From Prauserella rugosa (GTDB taxonomy: Bacteria > Actinomycetota > Actinomycetes > Mycobacteriales > Pseudonocardiaceae): a stretch of DNA of 64,000 nucleotides. The first letter of the stretch is position 1, and every line of letters starts with the position of its first letter. Shown here one piece after another: positions 17,209 through 26,887 of this stretch. Under the pieces are notes generated by a model, which was not told the DNA's origin, did not search any database, and saw nothing but the letters and a program-made list of their open reading frames with translations. The DNA lies in the NCBI RefSeq assembly GCF_000719975.1, contig NZ_JOIJ01000001.1:1-64000 (forward strand). Reading direction: 5' to 3'. Both the position numbers and the translations under genes were made by a program.

Positions 17209-19071
17209 CTACTTCGTCACCAACAGCAGCGCGGCAGGGGACACCGTCACGACGAGTCCGACGAGCAGCGCCAGCACGGTGGTCTGCAGGTCGTCGGCGC
17301 GGCGGACCTTACGCACGATCAGCACGAGGCCGACGGTGACGATCAGCGCGGCGATGAGCGCGGCCGCGGGCAGCTGGCCCCAGAGCCAGTTGAACCCGAG
17401 CCACACCGCCGCTCCGCCTGCGACGCCCAACGCGAGCTGCCCGGCCAGTGCGAGCCACTGCTTCGCAGGCGAGGGCTCCTCCTCGTCGACCTCGTCGGTG
17501 ACCCCGGCGGCCGGACGTTCGTCGTCCTCGTCGTACTCGCCCGCGTAGGCGTAGCGGTCGTCGTAGGCGTAACGGTCGTCCTCGGCCGCGTCGTAGTCAC
17601 CCTCGTAACCGCGCTCGTAATCGTCGTCGTACCCGGGCTCGGCGTAGGCGGTGTCGTCGTAACCCGCGTACTCGCCGTACTCGGGGTAGTCGGACTCGGG
17701 GTAGTCGGCGTCGGCGTAGTCGCTGTCGGGATAGCCGGCGTGGGGGTAGTCGCCGTAGCCCTGGTCGTAGGCCTCGTCGTAGGGGTACTCGGCGTCGTAG
17801 GCCTGGTCGTACCCGCCCGCGGCCGGAGCGCCGGAACCCAGGGCACCGCCGATGCCGGGACCCGACACCTGCGCATCCTGCGCCGCGTCCTGGTCGTCGT
17901 CATCGTCGTCGAAGTTCGGCACGAAGAAGCCGGTGGCGGGACCTTCGTCGGCCTGCTCGGCCGCCTGCCCCGCCTGCGGCGTTGATCCCTGCGCCGTTGA
18001 TCCCTGTGCCGTGGAGTCCTGCGGCGCCGCGGCGGTGTCGTCGGCGGGCGCCGACGCGGCCGCACCGAGTGCCGCGGCGTTGGCGGGGGCGGACGGCACG
18101 ACCGGGGTGATGCCGACCTCGGTGTCCTGTTCGGCTTGCTGCTGTTCGCGCGCCTGGGCCTGACGCCGCTTGCGCCGCCAGTTGGCCAGACCCGCAGGCG
18201 GCTCGTCCGACCGGACCGGACCGGACGCCGCGACCGGCGCAGCCGTGGCCGTTCCCGCGTCGGGGTCGTCGGAGACGGCGGGAATCTGCTCGGTGTGCGA
18301 TTCGGGCTCAGGGGCGGGCGCGGGTCTGCCGCGCCACGGACGTCGCCTGCGCAGCGGCGGTGCCGGCGGCTGGGGCGCAGGCGACTGGGCTGCGGGCGGC
18401 TGGGGTGGTGGTGCCGCGCCGGACTGCGACGCCGCGGGACCCTCCGGGGCTTGCGCCTCGTCACCCTCGTTCTGCGGCGAGAAGAAGAACCCGCCGGAGG
18501 ACTGCTGGGGCGCGGGGGCCTGGGGCGCGCCCTGGCCTGCCTCCGCGGGCGGCACGGCGTGCGGCCCGGACTGCTGGGGCGCGCCGCCACGCGCGGGCGG
18601 CGCGGGAAACCCGCCGGAGTTCTGCTGCGGACCACGCGGGGGCTGCGCCGGGGGCTGTTGCGACGAGGGTTGTTGCGCCGGGGGCTGTGGTGGCCGGCCA
18701 GGCTGCGGCGGTCCGCCCGCCTGGGGGTTCGGCGGGCCGGGCTGTGGTGCTCCGTTCTGGGGTGCCCCGTTCGGCTGCGGCGGCCCACCGGCAGGCGGCG
18801 TGCCGTTCGCCGGAGAAGCACCGTTCACGGGGGCGGCCCCGTTGGCCGGGCGCCCTCCCGCCTGCGGCTGCTCACCCGAGGCGCTCTCGCCGCGCACCCG
18901 TTCGATGATGGCCTGCGGAGCCGTGTCGGTGATGCTCGGCTGCTCACCGGTTTCGTCGGCAGCGCGACGTCGCCGACGACGGGGAGTCCCGCCACCGGTC
19001 TGTCCGCCGTGTTGGGCGAGCAGTTCGGCAACTGTCTTCTGCTGCCGCTCGCCGTCGCTGTCTCGAGTCAT
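17209..19071 (-). CDS. Large intrinsically disordered membrane protein (Rv0497-like)
   Basis: About 620 residues. The N terminus is polar with RRRRRR; residues ~60-400 are Pro/Gln/Ala/Gly-rich; ~420-520 is an acidic Tyr/Asp segment with many DY repeats; the last ~95 residues hold three membrane helices (LALGVAGGAAVWLGFNWLW, AALIAALIVTVGLVLIV, TVLALLVGLVVTVSPAALLL). The order disordered-cytoplasmic then membrane, and the location between Ppx/GppA and the TIM-barrel gene, match Rv0497. Function unknown. ATG at 19071 or GTG at 19080 are both possible. The low-complexity DNA includes 15-bp repeats near 17990-18020. Confidence 0.8.
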   Translation of the reverse strand: MTRDSDGERQQKTVAELLAQHGGQTGGGTPRRRRRRAADETGEQPSITDTAPQAIIERVRGESASGEQPQAGGRPANGAAPVNGASPANGTPPAGGPPQPNGAPQNGAPQPGPPNPQAGGPPQPGRPPQPPAQQPSSQQPPAQPPRGPQQNSGGFPAPPARGGAPQQSGPHAVPPAEAGQGAPQAPAPQQSSGGFFFSPQNEGDEAQAPEGPAASQSGAAPPPQPPAAQSPAPQPPAPPLRRRRPWRGRPAPAPEPESHTEQIPAVSDDPDAGTATAAPVAASGPVRSDEPPAGLANWRRKRRQAQAREQQQAEQDTEVGITPVVPSAPANAAALGAAASAPADDTAAAPQDSTAQGSTAQGSTPQAGQAAEQADEGPATGFFVPNFDDDDDDQDAAQDAQVSGPGIGGALGSGAPAAGGYDQAYDAEYPYDEAYDQGYGDYPHAGYPDSDYADADYPESDYPEYGEYAGYDDTAYAEPGYDDDYERGYEGDYDAAEDDRYAYDDRYAYAGEYDEDDERPAAGVTDEVDEEEPSPAKQWLALAGQLALGVAGGAAVWLGFNWLWGQLPAAALIAALIVTVGLVLIVRKVRRADDLQTTVLALLVGLVVTVSPAALLLVTK

Positions 19072-19126
19072 CCCTTCCACCGTGCCCGTCGCCAGTTGTG
19101 TACGTCCAGTGTGACCCGAACGCGTC

Positions 19127-20095
19127 TCATCCCCGGCCCCGCCCGGTCATCAACGCAGTCTGGTCTTCGCCGTTGGAAAGGTCCAGCCTGCGCAGAATCA
19201 CACCTTCACGCAGAGCCCACGGGCAGATCTCCAACCGCTCGAGCGACAACGCACGCATCGTCGCCTCCGCGACGAGCGCGCCGCCCACCAGTTGGTGTGC
19301 CCTGCTGGCGCCGACCCCCTCCAGTTCGGCGACATCACCCGAGGACATCCGGGTGATGAACGAGATGAGCTGCCGAAGTCCGGTGGCGGTGAGGGTGCGC
19401 AGCACCCTCGGGCCCGCCGACGACGGTGCCGCACCCGTCAACCGGGCCAGCGACCGGAAGGTCTTCGACGTCGCAACCACCCGATCCGGTTCACCCAGCT
19501 TACGGATGCGCTTGGCCAGACCGGACAGCTCGTCGTCCAACCACGCCGTCGTGGCGACGATCTCGGAGCGCTTCGGCGGATCGTCGGAGAACCGGGTGCG
19601 CGTGATGCGGCCCGCACCGAGCGGCAGCGACTCGGCGAGGTCGGGGCGCTCGTCGATGCCCATCGCCACCTCGAGCGAACCGCCCCCGATGTCGAGGACC
19701 AGCAGCCTGCCCGCCGACCAGCCGTACCAGCGGCGCGCGGCGAGGAACGTCAACTTCGCCTCGTCGGCGCCGGTCAGCACGTGCAGGTCCACACCGGTCC
19801 GCTCCGCGACGGTCGCGAGCACCTCCTCGGTGTTCGTCGCCTCGCGCACGGCCGACGTGGCGAACGCCATGACGTCCTCGCAGCCGCGCCGCTGCGCGGA
19901 CTCCTTCGCCGACTCGACCGCGTCGACCAGGGTCGAGATGCCCCGTTTCGTCAGCTCGCCGCGGGAGTTCAGCTGTTCGGCCAGCCTGAGCACCGTCTTC
20001 TCGGAGTGCATGGGCGTCGGATGCCCACCACGGTGCGCGTCCACGACGAGCAGGTGGACGGTGTTGGAACCGACGTCAAGAACCCCTAGGCGCAC
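19127..20095 (-). CDS. Ppx/GppA phosphatase family protein
   Basis: 322 residues. ASKHA fold: LGVLDVGSNTVHLLVVD (phosphate 1), LVLDIGGGSLEVAMG (phosphate 2), AFATSAVREATN. Family hydrolyses polyphosphate or pppGpp; the short actinobacterial form matches Rv0496 (Ppx1). GTG start at 20095, directly after the regX3 stop region (27 nt), same strand, so it may be co-transcribed with senX3-regX3. Polyphosphate metabolism next to a phosphate-sensing system makes functional sense. Confidence 0.9.
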   Translation of the reverse strand: MRLGVLDVGSNTVHLLVVDAHRGGHPTPMHSEKTVLRLAEQLNSRGELTKRGISTLVDAVESAKESAQRRGCEDVMAFATSAVREATNTEEVLATVAERTGVDLHVLTGADEAKLTFLAARRWYGWSAGRLLVLDIGGGSLEVAMGIDERPDLAESLPLGAGRITRTRFSDDPPKRSEIVATTAWLDDELSGLAKRIRKLGEPDRVVATSKTFRSLARLTGAAPSSAGPRVLRTLTATGLRQLISFITRMSSGDVAELEGVGASRAHQLVGGALVAEATMRALSLERLEICPWALREGVILRRLDLSNGEDQTALMTGRGRG

Positions 20096-20122
20096 GGGTG
20101 TCCACGGTACCGGGCCCGCGGA

Positions 20123-20815
20123 TCACGCCTCGAACTTGTAACCGAGCCCACGCACCGTAACCAGGTGTTGCGGCTGGCCGGGGTCCGGTTCGAGCTTCGA
20201 ACGCAGCCGCTTGACGTGCACGTCGAGGGTCTTGGTGTCACCGACGTAGTCGGCGCCCCACACGCGGTCGATCAGCTGGCTGCGGGTCAGCACCCGGCCG
20301 ACGTTGCGCAGCAGGTACTCGAGCAGGTCGAACTCCTTGAGCGGCAGCGAGATGTCCTCCCCGTCGACGGTCACCACGTGCCGCTCGACGTCCATCCGCA
20401 CCGGTCCCGCCGACAGCACCAGCGGCGCCGCCTCCGGTTCGGCCGCGGCCGCCTCGCCGCCGCGGCGCAGCACCGCGCGAATGCGGGCGATCAGCTCCCG
20501 CGCGGCGTACGGCTTGGTGATGTAGTCGTCGGCGCCCAGTTCGAGGCCCACGACCTTGTCGATCTCGCTGTCGCGCGCCGTCACCATGATCACCGGAACC
20601 GACGAGCGGGCCCGCAGCTGCTTGCAGACGTCGGTGCCGCTCATGCCCGGCAGCATCAGGTCGAGCAGCACGATGTCGGCACCGTTGCGGTCGAACTCCT
20701 CGAGCGCCTGCTGGCCGGTCGTCGCGAGCGCGGCCGTGAACCCCTCCTTGCGGAGAAGGAAGGCCATCGGGTCGGCGAACGACTCCTCGTCCTCGACGAT
20801 CAGAACCCTGGTCAC
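20123..20815 (-). CDS. regX3: Two-component response regulator RegX3
   Basis: 230 residues, OmpR/PhoB class. Receiver domain with VEDEE acidic pocket, phospho-acceptor Asp52 (LLDLMLPG), TAR switch Thr and YITKPYA Lys; C-terminal winged helix with LTRSQLIDRVWGADYVGDTKTLDVHVKRLRSKLE. Phosphate-starvation regulator in mycobacteria. GTG start overlaps the senX3 stop by four bases. Confidence 0.95.
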   Translation of the reverse strand: MTRVLIVEDEESFADPMAFLLRKEGFTAALATTGQQALEEFDRNGADIVLLDLMLPGMSGTDVCKQLRARSSVPVIMVTARDSEIDKVVGLELGADDYITKPYAARELIARIRAVLRRGGEAAAAEPEAAPLVLSAGPVRMDVERHVVTVDGEDISLPLKEFDLLEYLLRNVGRVLTRSQLIDRVWGADYVGDTKTLDVHVKRLRSKLEPDPGQPQHLVTVRGLGYKFEA

Positions 20816-22176
20816 TGCGTTGTTCCTCCCGGTTCGGTGCGTTCCCGCACGCTGGAGACCAGGGGCTGCTCGGGTGTGTTCTGCCCCTGATCCGAGGTCT
20901 CGGACGCCGGCGCCGCTGCCGGCTCCTGCGCCTGGGTGGACACCGTCGCGTCGGCGGCGGTGTCCGAGGTCTCGGCTGTGGTGCCGGCGGTGGCTGTGGT
21001 GCCGGTGGCTGTGGTGTCGGCGGTGTCGGCGGCTGGGCTCTCGTCACCCTCGGCGGTGCCGCCGGCGGGGATGCGCACGGTGAAGGTGGACCCGACGCCC
21101 GGCCTGCTCCAGAGCCGCACCTCGCCGCCGTGGTTGGCCGCGACGTGCTTGACGATCGCCAGGCCCAGACCGGTGCCGCCGGTGGCGCGCGACCGCGCCT
21201 TGTCGGCGCGGTAGAAGCGCTCGAACACGCGCTGCTGTTCGTCGAGCGCGATGCCGATGCCGCGATCGGTGACGGCGAGTTCGACGTGGCCGTCGGTGAT
21301 CCGCCTGCTGATCGACACCGGACTGCCCTGCGGCGAGTAGGCGATCGCGTTCTCGAGCAGGTTCGACAGCGCGGTGACCAGCAACGTGCGGTCACCGTCG
21401 ACGCGCAGACCGCTCGGGCCGTCGGTCGTCACCGTGATCTCCGCGGTCTCCGCGGCGAGCTTGGTGCGGGACAGGGCCTCGGTGACGACGTCGTCGACCT
21501 CCACGACGGTCAGCTCGGGCAGACGCTCCGCACCCTGGAGCCTGGACAGTGCGATCAGCTCGGTGACGAGCTTGCCGAGACGGGTGGACTCGCGCAGGAT
21601 CTTCTCGCTGAACCGGCGGGCCTCGTCGGTGTCGTCGGCGTCGAGCACGGCCTCGGCGAGCAGGGCGATGGCGCCCACCGGGGTCTTGAGCTCGTGGCTG
21701 ACGTTGGCGACGAAGTCCCGGCGCGTCGCCTCCAGCCGGGCGGCCTCGGAGTGGTCGACGGCCTCGACGATCGTGAAGCCGTCACCGAGCCCGCGCAGGT
21801 GCGCGGCGACGGCCTCGGGCTGCCTGCCTCGCACCTCCTCGGGGGAGATGTCGACCTGGGCCGGCCCGCCCTCCTCCACGATCCGCAGTGCGGCGGTGCG
21901 CACGCGGGAGTCGACCTGGCCGACCCGCAGCAGGCCGAGTTCCTCGGCACGGGCGTTGCTCAGCACCAGGTCGCCGAAACGATTGAGCAGCACCACGCCG
22001 GTCTCCGACGAACGCACCGAGCGCAGAAGCAGTTCCGCGGTGGTCGGGCCGACCGGCGGAGGCGTGTCCCTGCCTCGGGTGCGGAAGAAGAAGAAACCGA
22101 CAGCGATGCCGACCACCAGAGCGGCAGTGGCCAGCAGGACCGATCCGGACGCCGTCACGCTTCGCATCGTAAGCAC
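20812..22176 (-). CDS. senX3: Sensor histidine kinase SenX3
   Basis: 454 residues. One N-terminal membrane helix (residues ~8-31), a PAS-like segment (~45-145), DHp box with His161 in FVANVSHELKTPVGA, and an HATPase domain with NLLENAIAYSPQG and GTGLGLAIVKHVAANHGG. The last ~75 residues are a Thr/Ala/Glu-rich disordered tail absent from M. tuberculosis SenX3. GTG (22176) or ATG (22167) start, neither with a good ribosome site. Works with RegX3 to sense phosphate limitation. Confidence 0.94.
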   Translation of the reverse strand: MLTMRSVTASGSVLLATAALVVGIAVGFFFFRTRGRDTPPPVGPTTAELLLRSVRSSETGVVLLNRFGDLVLSNARAEELGLLRVGQVDSRVRTAALRIVEEGGPAQVDISPEEVRGRQPEAVAAHLRGLGDGFTIVEAVDHSEAARLEATRRDFVANVSHELKTPVGAIALLAEAVLDADDTDEARRFSEKILRESTRLGKLVTELIALSRLQGAERLPELTVVEVDDVVTEALSRTKLAAETAEITVTTDGPSGLRVDGDRTLLVTALSNLLENAIAYSPQGSPVSISRRITDGHVELAVTDRGIGIALDEQQRVFERFYRADKARSRATGGTGLGLAIVKHVAANHGGEVRLWSRPGVGSTFTVRIPAGGTAEGDESPAADTADTTATGTTATAGTTAETSDTAADATVSTQAQEPAAAPASETSDQGQNTPEQPLVSSVRERTEPGGTTQ

Positions 22177-22391
22177 CCGGGAGGGGCGTTGTCCTAGGCT
22201 TGGCGGCCGTCCCGTGACCGGCCTGACACTCCTGGGCCACGTGTTCGCTACCAGGCAAGATCCAGTTCACCTGGAGTACGCCCAAGCCCCCGTGAGACAT
22301 CGCCCGAACGAGTTGCCGGAACCCACCGATCGTCGGACGAGCGAGCCAGAGCACCGCGTGGGAATCCGGGGCGTCCGCCAGGGCAAACACG

Positions 22392-22426
22392 CGCGGGCCC
22401 GCACTCGAGTCGAGTGCGGGCCCGCG
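22392..22426. terminator. Perfect 35-nt palindrome downstream of gpmA
   Basis: Arms of 17 nt (CGCGGGCCCGCACTCGA and its complement) flank one G. It begins 20 nt past the gpmA stop and lies between gpmA and senX3, both on the minus strand, so it most likely terminates gpmA transcription ahead of the senX3 promoter. Confidence 0.8.
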
Positions 22427-22445
22427 GAGTTTCGGGAATGCCGGG

Positions 22446-23195
22446 TCAGCGACCCTGGTTGGCGACCGCGGCCGCGGCCTTCTCCGCCGTCTCCGGGTCC
22501 AGGTAGGTGCCGCCCGGGTTGGTGGGCTTGAGGTCGGCGTCGAGGTCGTAGCGCAGCGGGATGCCCGTCGGGATGTTCAGACCGGCGATGTCGGCCTCGG
22601 AGATCCCGTCCAGGTGCTTGACCAGCGCACGCAACGAGTTGCCGTGCGCGGCCACCAGCACGGTCCGGCCCGCGCGCAGATCCGGGACGATGGACTGCTC
22701 CCAGTACGGCAGCAGCCGCTCGACCACGTCCTTCAGGCATTCGGTCAGCGGCAGCTCACCGTCGATGCCCTGGTAGCGCGCGTCGGCGTCCTGGCTGAAC
22801 TCGCTGCCGGGCTCGATCTCCGGCGGCGGCGTGTCGTACGAGCGACGCCACAGCATGAACTGTTCCTCGCCGAACTCGTCGGCGATCTCCTTCTTGTTCT
22901 TTCCCTGCAGCGCGCCGTAGTGACGCTCGTTGAGCCGCCAGCTGCGCCGCACGTCGATCCAGTGCCGGTCGGCGGCGTCGAGCGCGATGTTGGCCGTCGA
23001 GATGGCCCTGCGCAGCAACGACGTGTGCACCACGTCCGGCAGCAGGCCGGCCTCGGCGAGCAGCTCGCCGCCGCGCCGTGCCTCCTGTTCCCCCTGGTCC
23101 GAGAGCGCGACGTCGACCCAGCCGGTGAACAGGTTTTCCGCGTTCCATGTGCTCTGCCCGTGTCGCAGCAGCACGAGAGTCCCAAGTTCGGCCAT
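22446..23195 (-). CDS. gpmA: 2,3-bisphosphoglycerate-dependent phosphoglycerate mutase
   Basis: 249 residues, exactly the family length. [20 protein letters not shown] carries the phospho-His; [30 protein letters not shown] and [16 protein letters not shown] complete the active site. Interconverts 3- and 2-phosphoglycerate. ATG at 23195; the frame continues 17 codons upstream to a GTG at 23246 but family members start here. gpm next to senX3 is the order in mycobacteria. Confidence 0.96.
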   Translation of the reverse strand: MAELGTLVLLRHGQSTWNAENLFTGWVDVALSDQGEQEARRGGELLAEAGLLPDVVHTSLLRRAISTANIALDAADRHWIDVRRSWRLNERHYGALQGKNKKEIADEFGEEQFMLWRRSYDTPPPEIEPGSEFSQDADARYQGIDGELPLTECLKDVVERLLPYWEQSIVPDLRAGRTVLVAAHGNSLRALVKHLDGISEADIAGLNIPTGIPLRYDLDADLKPTNPGGTYLDPETAEKAAAAVANQGR

Positions 23196-23602
23196 AGTAC
23201 TCAGCCTGCCAGAGGAGACCGGATCGACTGGCGCGACCTCCGCCACTGCGCTACCTCGCGTTCGCGCGCTCGCGCGCGCTCTACACAGAGTGTCGCCAAC
23301 GCAGAGTGAAAACGCCCCTAACTCTCGATCGGGGCGTACACCTTCGTGTCAATAACGTTAACAAGACCGCAGTGTGTTCAACGCAGCCACTAAATTCACT
23401 CGAATAGAGTAGCGAGTAGTCTTGTGATTACAGTGCCGAGTCTGACAAGTTGACACTGAACCCGCGCGGCCCGGAAACCACGCACTCCCCGGGCCGACCC
23501 ACGCGGGAACAGATCGCAGCTCGTCTCCCCCCTGCCGAGCTGCGACCCGCCGGCCCCGTTGGCATCCCCCTCGTCACCGGGTCCACACGGGCGGGAAGGT
23601 CC

Positions 23603-23650
23603 ACGGGGCGGCTCGAGTTCGCGACTCCCCCCTCCCTCGAGCCGCCCCGT
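23603..23650. terminator. 15-bp hairpin
   Basis: ACGGGGCGGCTCGAG pairs with CTCGAGCCGCCCCGT across an 18-nt loop. It lies 224 nt past the end of the minus-strand mshA-ybjN operon and upstream of gpmA; best guess is a terminator, without a U-tract. Confidence 0.55.
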
Positions 23651-23713
23651 CGACCGCTTGGGAGCAGTGTGCTCACCGAACACGCTCGCCTCTCGCGGTC
23701 TCCTCGCTGAGCC

Positions 23714-23732
23714 CAGGGGGCCGAGCCCCCTG
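23714..23732. terminator. 8-bp hairpin CAGGGGGC/GCCCCCTG
   Basis: Perfect 8-bp stem with a 3-nt loop, 142 nt downstream of the ybjN stop. Compact GC stem typical of actinobacterial terminators. Confidence 0.5.
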
Positions 23733-23873
23733 CAACCCCCACGGCGCGAGCTCCTCACCCCCGGCACCGGGCACGATCCCGTACCCACCAGCACCGCTTA
23801 CCGCTCGCTTCGCTCAAGGTCTGCACCAGGGGCGGCGACATCACGGTCGGCACCCCGGCGGCGAAAAGAGCGG

Positions 23874-24410
23874 CTAGTCGTCCGTCAGAGCGCCCGGCTC
23901 GTGGTCGCCACTCGGCTCCACCAGATGCTTGAACGCCTGCAGGTTCGCCAGCGACTCGCCGCGGCTGACCCGCCAGTCCCACTCCCTGCGGATCGAACTC
24001 GCGAACCCCAACTCCAACAACGTGTTGAAATCCCCGTCGGCCGTCTCCAGCACCTGCCCGAGCAGCTTGTCGATCTCCTCGGCCGACACCGTGCCCAACC
24101 CGAACCGGCCCACCAGATAGATGTCGCCCGCAGAGTCCAACGTGTACGCCACGCCGTAGAGCTTCGCGTTCCGCCGCAGCAGGAACCGGTAGACGTCCTC
24201 GTGCGCCTCGTCCGGCCGCCTGCACACGAACGCCTCCACGGCCAGCGAATGCTCCCGCACCACCAACCACGCGTTCGTCTGCAACTTCTTCGTCCCGGGC
24301 AGGGTCACGAAGTAGACACCCGCACCGCGCCGGTCGTACGGCACCTCCGCAGCGTCCAGCGCCGCGCGCACCGTCTCATCCGCGCGGGCCACGGCATCCG
24401 ACGAACTCAC
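23874..24410 (-). CDS. YbjN domain-containing protein
   Basis: 178 residues. The middle ([51 protein letters not shown]) is the YbjN fold, shared with type III chaperone-like proteins; molecular role unclear. Position after mshA matches Rv0487. GTG at 24410 has GGAGGTGG upstream and overlaps the mshA stop as GTGA, so translation is coupled to mshA. Confidence 0.87.
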   Translation of the reverse strand: MSSSDAVARADETVRAALDAAEVPYDRRGAGVYFVTLPGTKKLQTNAWLVVREHSLAVEAFVCRRPDEAHEDVYRFLLRRNAKLYGVAYTLDSAGDIYLVGRFGLGTVSAEEIDKLLGQVLETADGDFNTLLELGFASSIRREWDWRVSRGESLANLQAFKHLVEPSGDHEPGALTDD

Positions 24411-25705
24411 ACCGCCACCTCCAACGCCGCGCGGCGGAACGCGCCGCGCGCATCGGCATAGCTTCCCAGCAACGCGTCCGTCGTGCGCTGCCACGAGAAC
24501 CGGCGCGCATGCCGCACCGCACCGTCAGCCAACTCACCGCGGCGCCGCAACGCCGCCTCCGCCAACGCCTCGGCCCACTCCGGCGCGCGGTGCGACCCGA
24601 CCAGCAGACCCGACACGCCGTGGTCGACCGCCACCGGCAGGCCGCCGACCGACGCCGCCACCACCGGGGTGCCGCACGCCTGCGCCTCCAACGCCACCAG
24701 GCCGAACGACTCGTTGTGGCTCGGCACCGCCACCACGTCCGCCGCGCGGTACACCGTCACCAGGCCGTCGCCCGCCTGCGGTGGAAGGAACCGCGTCAGA
24801 TCGTCGATACCCAGCGACACCGCCAGCGCCTTCAACGACTCCGGCTGGTCGAGACCGCTTCCCGACGGCCCACCCGCGACCAGGACGACGAGCCTGCTGC
24901 GCAGTTCCGGCCTGGTTCGCACCAGTTCCGCCGCGGCACGCAACAACACGTCCGGCGCCTTCAACGGCTGGATACGGCCCGCGAACGCCAGCACCACCGC
25001 GTCGCGCGACAGGCCGAGCCGGTCACGGGCCTCATCCTGCGAACCGGGGCGGAAACGCTCGAGGTCCACACCCGGTGACACGGTCCGCACCGCGCGCGGA
25101 TCGGCGCCGTACAGCTCGACCAGCTGGTCCGCCTCGACGCCGGTGTTGACGATCAGCTGGTCCGCCTCGTCGACCACCTGCTGTTCACCGATCACGCGGG
25201 TACGCGGCTCGGGGGTGTCGCCCTCGGCGAGCGCGGCGTTCTTCACCTTCGCGAGCGTGTGCGCCGTGTGCACCAGCGGCACGCCCCAACGGTTCCGCGC
25301 CAGCCAGCCCACCTGGCCCGAGAGCCAGTAGTGCGAGTGGATCAGGTCGTAGTACCCCGGTTCGTGGAACGCCTCGGTCCGCAGCACGCCGTTGGTGAAC
25401 GCACACAGCTGGGCGGGCAGCTCCGAACGCGACAGCGGTTCGAACGGGCCTGCGGGAACGTGACGCACCAGCACACCGGGCGCCAGTTCGACCACCGGAG
25501 GCTGATCCGAGGCGGTCGCGCGGGTGAACACCTCCACCTCGACGCCGCGTCTGGCCATCTCCTGGGCCGTCTGCGCGATGTAGACGTTCATCCCGCCCGC
25601 GTCACCGGTGCCCGGTTGTTCCAACGGTGAGGTGTGTACGGACAGCACCGCCACCCGGCGCGGCTGCTGCGTCACTGCGGCCGGCCGGTACCAGGAGATC
25701 GTCAC
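24407..25705 (-). CDS. mshA: D-inositol-3-phosphate glycosyltransferase (mycothiol synthesis)
   Basis: 432 residues, GT4 family GT-B fold. It joins GlcNAc from UDP-GlcNAc to inositol-3-phosphate, the first step to mycothiol. Family marks: [26 protein letters not shown] at the N terminus (split here for length: HTSPLEQPG then GDAGGMNVY), [29 protein letters not shown] and [23 protein letters not shown] with the EX7E pair. GTG at 25705 follows AAAGGTGAA and overlaps the hydrolase stop (GTGA). Fits the two mycothiol/thiol-redox genes elsewhere in the window. Confidence 0.95.
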   Translation of the reverse strand: MTISWYRPAAVTQQPRRVAVLSVHTSPLEQPGTGDAGGMNVYIAQTAQEMARRGVEVEVFTRATASDQPPVVELAPGVLVRHVPAGPFEPLSRSELPAQLCAFTNGVLRTEAFHEPGYYDLIHSHYWLSGQVGWLARNRWGVPLVHTAHTLAKVKNAALAEGDTPEPRTRVIGEQQVVDEADQLIVNTGVEADQLVELYGADPRAVRTVSPGVDLERFRPGSQDEARDRLGLSRDAVVLAFAGRIQPLKAPDVLLRAAAELVRTRPELRSRLVVLVAGGPSGSGLDQPESLKALAVSLGIDDLTRFLPPQAGDGLVTVYRAADVVAVPSHNESFGLVALEAQACGTPVVAASVGGLPVAVDHGVSGLLVGSHRAPEWAEALAEAALRRRGELADGAVRHARRFSWQRTTDALLGSYADARGAFRRAALEVAV

Positions 25706-26541
25706 CGGTTCACCTTTCTGTACGCGTCGCGGGTGAAGGCCGCCAGCTCCTCGTCGAAGGTTCGGACTTCCTCTGCGAAAGGAAGATGGCCCACCCCAGG
25801 CAACCAACGCGTGCGGGCCCCCGGAATCTTCCCTGCCACGTACTCGGCTGCCGTGATGTCGACAACGGCGTCCCGTTCGCCGTGGACGACGAGCGTGGGC
25901 ACGTCGATGCCGCCGAGGACGCCGGCCGAGGACACCGTCCTGCGGAACAGCCCTGCACGGACGTGGGCGGGCACGGCGAGGATGTCGTCAACGAACGCCT
26001 CACCGCCGGAGCCCACCGTCATGCCGCCGCACAGCCTGCGGACCGCGGGCCGGGCGACCTCGTCGTCGGCGGAGAGCGCATCGGGCAGGGCGTTGCGCAT
26101 CGCCGGGCCGACGACACCACCCGGTTGGTCGCGGCCCAGTTCGGTGATGGCCCCGGCGTAGACGATGCCTGCGAGGTTCGCGGTGCCGTGGACCCGCACG
26201 TAGTCGGTGACCACGAGGCCGCCGTACGACCAGCCGACGACGACCGCCGGAGCGCCTGCCAGCTCGAGCACGGCGGCGAGGTCGTCGGCCCACACGCGGG
26301 AGTCGCCGTACGCGTCCGCGCCGGGCACGTCGGAACGACCGTGGCCGCGCAGGTCCATCGCGACGAGGCGGAAGTGCTCGGCCAGTCGCGGATCGGACAG
26401 CTGCAGCTCCCATGCGTCAGCCGACTGCGCCCAGCCGTGGACGAACACGATCACCGGCGCCGGGCTCGCCGGCTCCCCGTGCACGCCTTCCACGCGTACG
26501 CCGATCCGGACCCCGTCTGCACCTCTGACCTCGGTTCGCAC
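25702..26541 (-). CDS. Alpha/beta hydrolase
   Basis: 279 residues. [13 protein letters not shown] (oxyanion region), [10 protein letters not shown] (nucleophile elbow, Ser in GWSYG), HGERDAVVD (acid Asp) and [10 protein letters not shown] (His) make the catalytic triad. Substrate unknown. First gene of the hydrolase-mshA-ybjN operon with 4-base overlaps throughout, so it may act on a mycothiol-related or unrelated ester. GTG start at 26541. Confidence 0.88.
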   Translation of the reverse strand: MRTEVRGADGVRIGVRVEGVHGEPASPAPVIVFVHGWAQSADAWELQLSDPRLAEHFRLVAMDLRGHGRSDVPGADAYGDSRVWADDLAAVLELAGAPAVVVGWSYGGLVVTDYVRVHGTANLAGIVYAGAITELGRDQPGGVVGPAMRNALPDALSADDEVARPAVRRLCGGMTVGSGGEAFVDDILAVPAHVRAGLFRRTVSSAGVLGGIDVPTLVVHGERDAVVDITAAEYVAGKIPGARTRWLPGVGHLPFAEEVRTFDEELAAFTRDAYRKVNR

Positions 26542-26754
26542 CCCGGCAGTCTCTCACTCCGGCGGAGCGGGGCCGATGGCCTCCGACGGCGAGCGACTGG
26601 GGCCGCGTCGCCTGCACCGCCGGGCTACGAACCCCCACCGACAATTCCGGCGAATCCACCCCTGACCAGGCGTAACGCCCAGGACGTGACGAGATTCGCT
26701 CCCCGTTCACCCGACCCGGGCTGGCGCACGCGCGCGGAGTGTCGGACACTTGCT

Positions 26755-26859
26755 GTTCGAGGGGAGTACTTCCGCCCTGGGCCTTGCCGGTCAGTACGAA
26801 CGCACCGATCGCGTTCTCGGCAGGCCGCCCGGCCGAGCCGGGTGAAGGAGACCTCGAAC
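26755..26859 (+). ncRNA. yybP-ykoY (Mn2+) riboswitch upstream of terC
   Basis: P1 is a perfect 8-bp stem: GTTCGAGG (26755-26762) pairs with CCTCGAAC (26852-26859). Just inside are the conserved GGGGAGTA (26761-26768), a TCAGTACG block (26791-26798), a GCCCGGC/GCCGGGT hairpin and the closing GGAGACCT. These are the hallmarks of the yybP-ykoY family, which binds Mn2+ and commonly precedes TerC/MntP exporters. It ends 28 nt before the terC start, so the switch probably controls access to the GGAGG ribosome site. Confidence 0.88.
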
Positions 26860-26887
26860 GTTTCGACATGCGTTCGTGGAGGTCTTT

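Larger units (their letters stand above)
23196..23873. other. Intergenic stretch, ~678 nt, with three hairpins
   Basis: No gene supported. AT-richer part at ~23290-23460 is the likely gpmA promoter area on the minus strand. Structures: CGCCCC-N12-GGGGCG at about 23312-23337; a 15-bp hairpin (ACGGGGCGGCTCGAG) at 23603-23650; and CAGGGGGC-N3-GCCCCCTG at 23714-23732. The latter two follow the end of the ybjN gene and may terminate that operon. A 14-nt piece at 23376-23389 equals half of the palindrome at 11119-11165. Confidence 0.6.

Noticed and set aside
23780..23870. tRNA-like stretch (CGCTCGCTTCGCTCAAGG)
   Set aside because: No cloverleaf or TTCGANTC T-arm could be formed; no tRNA found anywhere in the window.
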